Part shown: in pieces, positions 56,658 through 64,000 of the stretch | How positions within the stretch are numbered: position 1 is the first letter of the stretch | How the letters are laid out: the number at the start of each line of letters is the position of its first letter | Origin: Xanthostigma xanthostigma | Lineage: Eukaryota; Arthropoda; Insecta; Raphidioptera; Raphidiidae | Direction of reading: 5' to 3' | Assembly: GCA_963575645.1 (NCBI GenBank) | Contig: OY754464.1 | Span: forward strand, 61,354,948 to 61,418,947 | DNA length: 64,000 nt | Made by a program: the position numbers and the translations under genes | The notes under the pieces: model-generated | What the model saw: only the letters and a program-made list of their open reading frames with translations | Databases searched by the model: none | What the model was told of the DNA's origin: nothing

Positions 56658-56879
56658 CCGAGCTTTGCTCGGAAAGTTAAATAAAATACTGATATGCTGA
56701 TATCGCCAAAACTTTGAGAACCGTAGGTTCTCTGTCGCTTCCCTTTGTGGAGCCTACGTCTCCACCTTTGTTACAGTCTCACCTCGCGGGGCTGCGCCCC
56801 GCTCGGTTGTAAACCACACTAGTCGAGCCTTCGGCTCTCCATATAAGAACCGTAGGTTCTCTGAGGAAGCTTCGCTTCC
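56658..56879. repeat. Cluster of GC-rich short hairpins with 3-nt loops
   Basis: CCGAGC-TTT-GCTCGG (56658-56672), GAGAACC-GTA-GGTTCTC (56716-56732), GCGGGGC-TGC-GCCCCGC (56786-56802), GAGCC-TTC-GGCTC (56825-56837), AGAACC-GTA-GGTTCT (about 56846) and GGAAGC-TTC-GCTTCC (56865-56879). Stems are perfect. Confidence 0.9.
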
Positions 56880-57056
56880 TTTTGTGGAGCAATAAGATAA
56901 TATTGCTGAAACAGTTTGACTCCTTTGTGGAGAGGATTGTCGGCCCTTATGGCAATCCGGTACTTGTAAAACTGATTCGCCGTCATCTTGATCTATGATA
57001 TTGCATCTTTCGCTTCAAATTTAGGTTAAAAATTTATTTATTAAAATTACTCACCT

Positions 57057-58077
57057 ATTGGGCTTTGACATGCTCGCTCCTGACATCTGGTGGCTAACAT
57101 AAAAAATAAAATGTGACTGCATTTAGTCGATCTATCATCAGCTGTGAACAGTACTCCATAAAATGAAATAAATAAAAAGCTTTGAAAATAACTGAACTTA
57201 AAAAATCAATGAACGTTTGCTTAAAAAGATGATTTTATGTTATCAAGTAAGTATACAAGTGTAACGTTACTATTATACTATATAACCTCATATAGTTTTA
57301 ATATAATAATTTATTGTCTATAATTAATTTTTTTATCTACAGATACTGCTAAAAAACAGGATTTGAAAGAAAATGCTATACCTTCAGTCAATTTGTCTGG
57401 GAAAAAAACACAGCTACTGATCAGAACCATAGGATTCAATTATTGTATGAATTAGGCAATAAAGAAAATGATGATAGTCTTATTGTTGAAAACTAAGATA
57501 ATAATGAAGTTTATGATGATGATCATAACGACAATCAAAGTAATTATTTCACTAAAAAATTAGTTTTAGTTACAATTTATTATAATTTTCATTGATGTTT
57601 GATGTACTGAATCTTTATTTTCCAAATTAAATTTTTTGTTCTTCTTTTCTCTTGTTCCTCTGTATCCTACGGTTCTCATCAGTAGCTGTTTTTTTTCCCA
57701 GGTAAATTGACTGAAGGTACTTATAGCATTTATTTTCTTTCAAATGCTGTTTTTTAGCAGTATCTGTAGATAAAAATATTAATAATAAACAAACTGTATA
57801 TTATAACTATGAGGTTATAATATAATAGTAACGTTACAGTTGTATAGTACTTACTTGAAAACATCAAATCATCTTTTAAAATGTGCAGAGCAAACTTTCA
57901 TTGATTTTTTAACTGTAGTTATTTTCAAAACTTTTTATTTATTTCATTTTTTAAGAATTTAAAAGTACGAATGGATTATGGAATACTGTTCACAGATGAT
58001 AGATCGACTAAATGCATTTACATTTTATTTTTTATGTTAACCACCAGATGTCAGGAGTGAGCATGTCAAAGCCCAAT
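57057..58077 (-). mobile_element. 1-kb foldback carrying duplicated THAP-domain exon fragment
   Basis: Arms of roughly 370 bp (57057 to about 57440, and about 57700 to 58077) are inverted; termini ATTGGGCTTTGACATGCTCG. On the minus strand the right arm reads KITTVKKSMKVCSAHFKR, with a donor-like AAGTAAGT, then an acceptor TCTACAG and DTAKKQHLKENK. The (V)CSxHF string is the second half of a THAP zinc finger, the DNA-binding domain of P-element transposases. In-frame stops show it is dead. Confidence 0.65.
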
Positions 58078-59060
58078 AATAATAATTGTTTATAACTTTC
58101 TTTCAAATACGTATTTATTTTAATTAAATCTCACTTGGATAGTAATTAAAGATTAACTGTCATAATATTTTGAAAACAATTGTTTCATTGTATAAAATTC
58201 CAAAACCTACTTACAATATTTAACTATTTTCATACGTCAAAAAATTGATTTTTATAATGACAAAATTTGTAAGAAAACGATTTTTTCGAGAGATGAGACC
58301 TAGCTAAAACGATTTTTTGCCCCCCAAAATCCCTTTTCAGTAAATTTCATCCAAATCGTTAGGGCCGTTTTCGAGAAAATATTTAGGGACATAGGTACAT
58401 AGATAGGTACATAGATACAAGATTAGCTCGTTTAATAATATAGGGATTTTATTATTGAAAAGATAAATATTTTAAAATAAAATATTTATGTTTTATTAAT
58501 TGCAATAAATCATTTATAGGGGGGTCTAGCTTTTAACAAAACAACAAGAAATCTAACTACCTCAGCAGTATGCAAGTTCGGTGCAGTGGACTCTAGATCC
58601 GGTGACAGGATTCGCTATATATTTTGTATTATCAGCTCTAGTATATTAAAACATAATGTAGGTAAATTACAAATGTAAATGTCATAAATTAAAATACTAT
58701 ATACTGAATTCCTTAATAAAGAATTATGATTATTATCGCAATATATAATTTCATGTCGCCACACACTCATGGGAAAGACAACGGCATCGCTAGATGCTTG
58801 GCTATTCTCAAACCCTAACTTTTATAAAACGTGCCTCAGTCTGTTTATTCGCTTAAAACTCAAAAACCGCTGAATTAATTTTCAGACGATTTTCTTAACC
58901 CATATAGGTTACATTATGTGATTATAATCTCTTCAAGTAAGAATGGTTGAGTTATATCATATAAAAAAAAACATTTTTTGCACGATCCCATGTAATATTT
59001 AAATAATATGTTTTCATGGCTGTATAGTGGTTGTAAATGACTCATCTTGCACTAGTGCGT

Positions 59061-59257
59061 AAAATAAAACAAAAGAAATTTGAAACGTAGTCGTACTACC
59101 ATTTTCATATAATAAAAGTATGAAGACTAGGGATTCCTTCCGGGAATTTCCGGGAAATTTAGTACCGGGAATTCCCGGGAGCAATCCCTAGTCTTCATAC
59201 TTTTATTATATGAAAATGGTAGTACAACTACGGTTCGAATTTCTTTTGTTTTATTTT
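59061..59257. repeat. Foldback element, 75-bp arms
   Basis: Arms 59061-59135 and 59183-59257 are reverse complements with few mismatches (TTTTCATATAATAAAAGTAT, GAAGACTAGGGATT). The 47-bp centre is made of GGGAATTTCCGGG/CCGGGAATTCCCGG units like those at the ends of the hAT element at 41118-41881. Confidence 0.85.
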
Positions 59258-59727
59258 TCATCGCCTTCAGTACCGGGAAATGAAACCCATTTCTCGGGAA
59301 TTCCGGTACTGCAAAAAATTATACTAATTTAAATGTTTTAACTATTTGTTTAAGCCGTAAATGCTGTAATCGTCGCCGGTGATTTGATACATAACGTTTT
59401 ATTTAAAAAATGATTATTTTTTGTTAAAGTTGAGTTATCAAAGAGTATTATTGAGACTGATTGTAATATAAAAACTTTATTGAATTACGTAGGCTAATTC
59501 AGTGATTTGTATTGTTATTAAACTTCTTCAAAACTTTTTCTTTTACTTCACGCACAACAAGCATTTAACACATTTTTTCTCTAGTATCGTAAGTATCGAA
59601 TTTCCCGGTATTTCTCGGTAGGTACTGGATCTCCTCCAGATTCGGGAAATACAAATTCGATTGCAGTACTGGTAGTGCAAACCCTAATGAAGACCAAACG
59701 CAGTCTACAATTGGAAATGATTACACT

Positions 59728-59985
59728 TTTTTGACGTGATAACGTCTTATAAATTGATGAAACACCAGCTGCACGCACGAAAAAGTGTAACGCCGTAACG
59801 TTCCGCCTGACCCTGTGCGTGCAAGCGAGAGCGCAGTATAAGCGATAGAGAAGCACGATCGGCCCAAGTTTGACAGCTACTAAAATTTAGGTTATGTATT
59901 ATTAAATATGATATTCGAGCGGAATACGTTATCACGTAAAACTATCGTCCGTAAACCGACTTTACAGACAACCAATTTTTTTTCA
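59728..59985. mobile_element. TIR element family M2 copy 2 (uninterrupted)
   Basis: Carries TTGACGTGATAACGTCTTAT at one end and GTTATCACGTAAAACTATCG then CGACTTTACAGACAACCAAT at the other; reverse orientation to copy 1. Without the RTE-like insert it is about 258 bp. Confidence 0.65.
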
Positions 59986-59999
59986 ATAGGGTATATTAA

Positions 60000-61355
60000 A
60001 AGTTATCAAACACATGAAATTATTTAATATTCTTATTGAATTAAAAAATAAACATTCTTTTTGGGCAAGATATTTTGATTATTCAAACGGGCCATTTGGC
60101 GCAAGATTTCTGTGACGTCAGAGACAATCATTCTAGGCAACCGTACGAATAGTTATGTTTACATGGTTTTTGACGTTACACTATGGCTTAATCAATAGCA
60201 TTGCGTTTCGATATTTTATATTTTGCGCGTATTTATTGTATTTTTGTTTAATTAATATTTATTATGCAGTCAAAAATTACAAAAAAAAACGATTTAGGGT
60301 TTAATCAATTGCAATAAAGATCACAAAAAATAATATATGAACTAAATAGAAGTTTCATACACGTACCCTATTATATGAAAATCACCTATTTTGGAGGGGA
60401 TATGTGCAAAAATACTTTATGCCTCTCGTGTCTGATGATATTATGGCTCATGTGACCGTTAAAACTCGCTTAATGTCACATTTGGCAGAGACATAACCTA
60501 TACTACTAATTTGGCGGGGCGGAGTCAACACCAAAGAAAACAATTGTTAGAACGCTTTCGTTTCGGAATTTCACAAGGGAAAGCTCTCAAATTCATCGGA
60601 GTTACTTTTAGAACATCCTCTGTACAGTATTCATATTATGTTTCATTGTAATGAAATCTTACAATTTCCGAGTCTAATTTTATTTCAAATATTAATATAT
60701 ACTCTCCGTGTTATTCAACGGAAACCTTTTCTCGTTTTACTAATTAAAATTAAACGTTTAATGATAGAACATTAAAATGTTCTATTGTGGTAAGTAGATC
60801 AAACTTTTTATAAAAAATAAAATAGGTAAAAAAACTTTTAAGTAAAGCGGTTTTCTTGTACAACCGAAGATGTAGGTACTAAAACCTAGAAAATAATTAT
60901 GAGGCACCATAGGAGCTTTGATTAAATTAAAATAAAAGTGGGTGGATTTAGTTGAAAACTTTAATTTGTATGAGATTGGAAATCATAATAAGCATTCAAA
61001 TGATTTCTTCGACCATAATGTATAAATGCCCCCTCACGATTTTATTTTCTATGGTGACATATATATTTTCTAATTTTTAGTACATCATTGATTGTACAAT
61101 AAAACTGTTTAACTTAAAAGTTTTTTACCAATTTTATTTTTTAGTTTTTAGCGTGTTTTATTAAAAATGCGATTTGCATCCGGAGAAAAATTCAACTCAA
61201 TCGGATAACGGAAAGTATTTGAAAAAGTTGTCACAAGATTTGAAACAAAGTTAGTTATACGTTTTTGAAATATTTGTGAAAATGAAATCAACTCCAATTT
61301 TTTTTTCATTCTTAGGAATATTTATTTCATTTTTTTTTAATTTTAATTTTTTTTT
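60000..61355. other. Sequence upstream of Vmat without recognised gene
   Basis: No exon, RNA gene or bounded repeat recognised; only short AT-rich frames. Confidence 0.4.
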
Positions 61356-61360
61356 GAGAA

Positions 61361-61556
61361 CTTTTTCTTGTTTCATTATAAAAAAAAATTCCCAATTCTC
61401 ATTTATAAAAAAACTTATTTCGTATTTCCTTTACGAAATCTAATATAATATCAGTGACTGATTAATCATTCACTCATATTTCATAATGGAAATACGAAAT
61501 GAGTTTTTTATAAATGAAAATTGGGAAAAAAAATTTTATAATGAAACTAGAAAAAA
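61361..61556. repeat. Foldback MITE, 67-bp arms
   Basis: TTGTTTCATTATAAAAAAAA, TTCCCAATTCTCATTTATAA and TTATTTCGTATTTCC appear inverted on the right as GGAAATACGAAATGAG and AAATTGGGAAAAAAAA. The spacer is about 60 bp. Confidence 0.8.
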
Positions 61557-62274
61557 TAAATATACAAGCTAAACAAAACCGTTTAAAAACAGAACAGTCT
61601 CAAAAAAGTTTCTTTAGACAAATTATTAAATTTTATAATTGGTGGCAATATAATTACTATAAAAAGTAAATTTTAGTAATTTAATTGCTAAAACTGACTG
61701 TTTATATAATTAAATTGGCGCCAAATTTATTATTTTTCTCTTTTAAGACTTTAGGTTTAAAAAATGTAAATCTCAAAAGTGGTTCAGTGATTGGTGAGCC
61801 CTGTTTCACTAGCAGAATAAAATGACAATTAAAAATTTATCACACACTCACACAACCATTTCATGAACAAATATTTAACGAAACCAATTTTCAATTAAGT
61901 TACAAAGAAAGAAAAGATATCTGCATAATTTTAACGTGACCGAGTTACGCAAGTGTAAACAGTTATTGAAGATTTTGTTCATAGCTTTTTTTTAACCTTC
62001 TTTCGGTTTTAAGTTGATAGGGAAAAGAAAAAGTAAATATTGACATTTAATAAAGCATTGAAGCATTATTTAAAACTGCTTTTTAACAATTATATGTTTT
62101 AACTAGCTTTTCAACCCGGCTTCGTCCGGATAGATTTTTTTCAAGTCTCATTTAACTATATCACTTATAGTTTAGTCATACAAAAGCTGATAAATCGCAT
62201 GCAAAAATCCCGACATTTTACATTTTCGCTCATATCTTATTTTGCTTATTTCTTTTCTTGTAGCATAACCTATA

Positions 62275-62757
62275 TAGGTGACCGGTAATTGCTCGCATTC
62301 TTCTCGGAAGAAGAGACTATGACTAATCTAGAATGATTATATACAATTGTATAGAAATTGTAAACGCGCGTTAGGCTAACGCACGTTGAACGCCTCTCAT
62401 ATAAACCTAGCCTAATGATAATGACACTTCTGTGAAGAATTTTTATTTTATTTTTTTTATTATTGTAGGTTTTAACACGCAACATAAAATCTAACAGTAA
62501 ATTTCGTGGTTTTTAGCTTTAGGAAGGTTGGTCAATTATAGTAAGCTATCAGATCATGGAAAAATTCAGGCCAAAAAGTGAGAATATTTTTTTTAATTGG
62601 AACATTCAAAAATCCTGATTTTTATTAAAAAAAAACTTGAAGTAAATTTTATCGAAAATGACGTATTTCCGACCCTCAAATGATAGAGGTTAAATCATTC
62701 CAAATTAGTCATAGTTTCTTCTCCCGAGAGGAATACGAGCAATTACCGGTCATTATG
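62275..62757. mobile_element. TIR element with 60-bp ends (GACCGGTAATTGCTCG)
   Basis: The left end reads TGACCGGTAATTGCTCGCAT with GACTATGACTAATCTAGAAT; the right end carries both inverted (TTAGTCATAGTTTCTTCTCC, GAGCAATTACCGGTCA). The interior includes the half GGCCTAG-type MITE at 62340-62411. No ORF of note. Confidence 0.75.
62340..62411. mobile_element. Right half of a GGCCTAG-type MITE
   Basis: TTGTAAACGCGCGTTAGGCT, then ACGCCTCTCATATAAACCTA and GCC-TAA, matching the right half of 30829-31035 and the arm of 15256-15304. The left half is missing. Confidence 0.65.
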
Positions 62758-63200
62758 TATCAACAATATCATCGAGGGTTACGGTAGGCTTCATTGAAAT
62801 CTAACAAAAATTACTAGCTCTAAAAAACAATTTTGTATCGACAACATAATATATCATAAGATTCGAATACTCATGTTATTTCAATAATAAATAATATTGA
62901 ATGACATCATTATTTCGTAAACACACGCTGAGACGGATTGCCTCTTTTTGTCAATAAAACAGTTTACTGTCGAATGCTGTTTTATACATTGAAGTCGTTG
63001 ATAAAGCGGTTATAGATGACGCTTCGGTACGGTAGACTTGGTTGAAATCTCGCACAAATTACTATTCCATAATTATCTTTGTCATAAAATACTTATTCTA
63101 TATTAAGATTTTATTCACACAGAATTTTATTCGAGCACAGTCGGGCTCGCAGATAGTATATATAATAACCTATGTTACTTGGGAAGAAGAAGGCTTTTAT

Positions 63201-63474
63201 CAGTGGCGTAACTATACCGTTTGAGACCCGTGGCAAATTCATCGGATGGGACCCTCCCTCAATGTAAAGAAGGTCAACCAACGTTATACATTTTTTTGTT
63301 TAATTTGTGTATGTACTTTAGTAGATAACAAATTAATTGAATACAAAACTAATAAATTTTACTAAATGTTGTAATAATATATGTTAGGATCCTCCTGTGC
63401 TCACGGATATTTTGGGTGGGGGCTCCCCCCGGCCGGAGGCCGTGGTTTTCTGCCACTCGATTGTTGCGTCACTG
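63201..63474. mobile_element. hAT-type MITE (CAGTGGCGTAAC ends)
   Basis: Starts CAGTGGCGTAACTATACCG and ends TTGCGTCACTG, inverted with one difference. Flanked by GCTTTTAT (63193-63200) and ACTTTTAT (63475-63482), an 8-bp duplication with one mismatch. CAGTGGCGTA is a common hAT terminus. Confidence 0.8.
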
Positions 63475-64000
63475 ACTTTTATATAATGTAATCATTTTTT
63501 TAATATTAAATTTTAAATAGGTGAAAATATTCCGTCAAAAAACATTGCCACAAAAAAATCCCCATTCATTTTACAATATTTAAATTTGCCCAAACATTCA
63601 CATTGTGAAAAGTTTGGGATGTTTAACAAATTCTCACCCGATAAAAGTCTTTGACTGTACCTATGTAGTGTCTCTAAAAGAGTTACAAAAGTTTTATTTT
63701 GCTGTTTGGAATCAGCATGTTTTTGTAATCGTTATTTTGAAGCAGATATAAAAAAAAAGTATGAATTGACAACTGGAAAGTTTATGTTTTCTTGGTCAAG
63801 TCCGTCCCTGCGTAATACGAATTTACAATGGCTGTCTGTCAACTTTGTAGATAAACGTCAATTGTTTGACAGTTGTTTTCCGATAAAAAAAATCAATAAA
63901 CGTTTGCGAAGTTAAAAGTATTATTCAGTCGACATAATGCAACACAGTGGTGCATAATTCAAATTTTTAAAATCACTTTGATATATGCTTTTATAGAAAG

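Larger units (their letters stand above)
56650..58440 (+). mobile_element. RTE-like repeat with GC-hairpin head, split by a THAP foldback
   Basis: The head reads GGTGACCGAGCTTTGCTCGG followed by a string of short hairpins. The body at 56990-57055 and 58079-58375 matches the continuous copy at 14731-15068 (GAGAGATGAGACCTAGCTAA, GATTTTTTGCCCCCCAAAAT, TTAGGGCCGTTTTCGAGA). The tail TTAGCTCGTTTAATAATATA is typical of insect RTE-derived 3' ends. No RT coding is left. Confidence 0.6.

Noticed and set aside
1-64000. CRISPR arrays, operons or prokaryotic defence genes
   Set aside because: Spliced GT-AG gene structure and LINE/hAT/piggyBac content show a eukaryotic genome; the repeats seen are transposon termini and microsatellites, not spacer arrays.

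Overview
This 64-kb window is eukaryotic, AT-rich and dense with transposons. It looks like an insect nuclear genome, possibly hemipteran; that guess rests on repeat flavour and is weak. The one host gene recognised is on the minus strand: a complete ten-coding-exon vesicular monoamine transporter (Vmat). It runs from its ATG at 56052 to its stop at 7273 and encodes 522 residues. All nine introns are GT-AG, and every exon phase joins in frame. The transporter loads dopamine, serotonin, octopamine, tyramine or histamine into synaptic vesicles in exchange for protons. Intron 1 is about 36 kb and splits the coding sequence just after transmembrane segment 1. Intron 4 is about 7.8 kb; the other introns are about 1 kb or less.

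Nearly everything else is transposon-derived. (a) 1-7.2 kb, downstream of Vmat: a Harbinger-like element holding a Penelope-like GIY-YIG remnant and a hAT MITE piece, then a LINE 3' remnant and foldbacks. (b) 7.3-19.9 kb: Vmat exons 10 to 2, with MITEs, a 49-bp palindromic insertion and a Penelope-like insertion touching the exon 3 splice donor. (c) 19.9-55.9 kb, intron 1: a tRNA-derived SINE, LINE 3' ends, a deleted piggyBac, a palindromic GGCC-type MITE, hAT relics and several large foldbacks. It also holds a structurally complete 5.5-kb non-LTR retrotransposon (32102-37611) with intact ORF1 and ORF2 and a 14-bp target-site duplication. (d) 56-64 kb, upstream of Vmat: an RTE-like repeat split by a 1-kb THAP-containing foldback, several inverted-repeat elements and a hAT MITE.

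No new multigene system is visible. The most informative signals are (1) a complete large neuronal transporter gene whose splice sites survive nearby insertions, (2) nested insertions that can be ordered by duplicated targets and by unoccupied sites elsewhere in the window, and (3) unusual structured DNA: perfect palindromes, a stem enclosing two hairpins, clustered 3-nt-loop GC hairpins and a hammerhead-like Penelope motif. All identifications come from reading the sequence; no database search was run.
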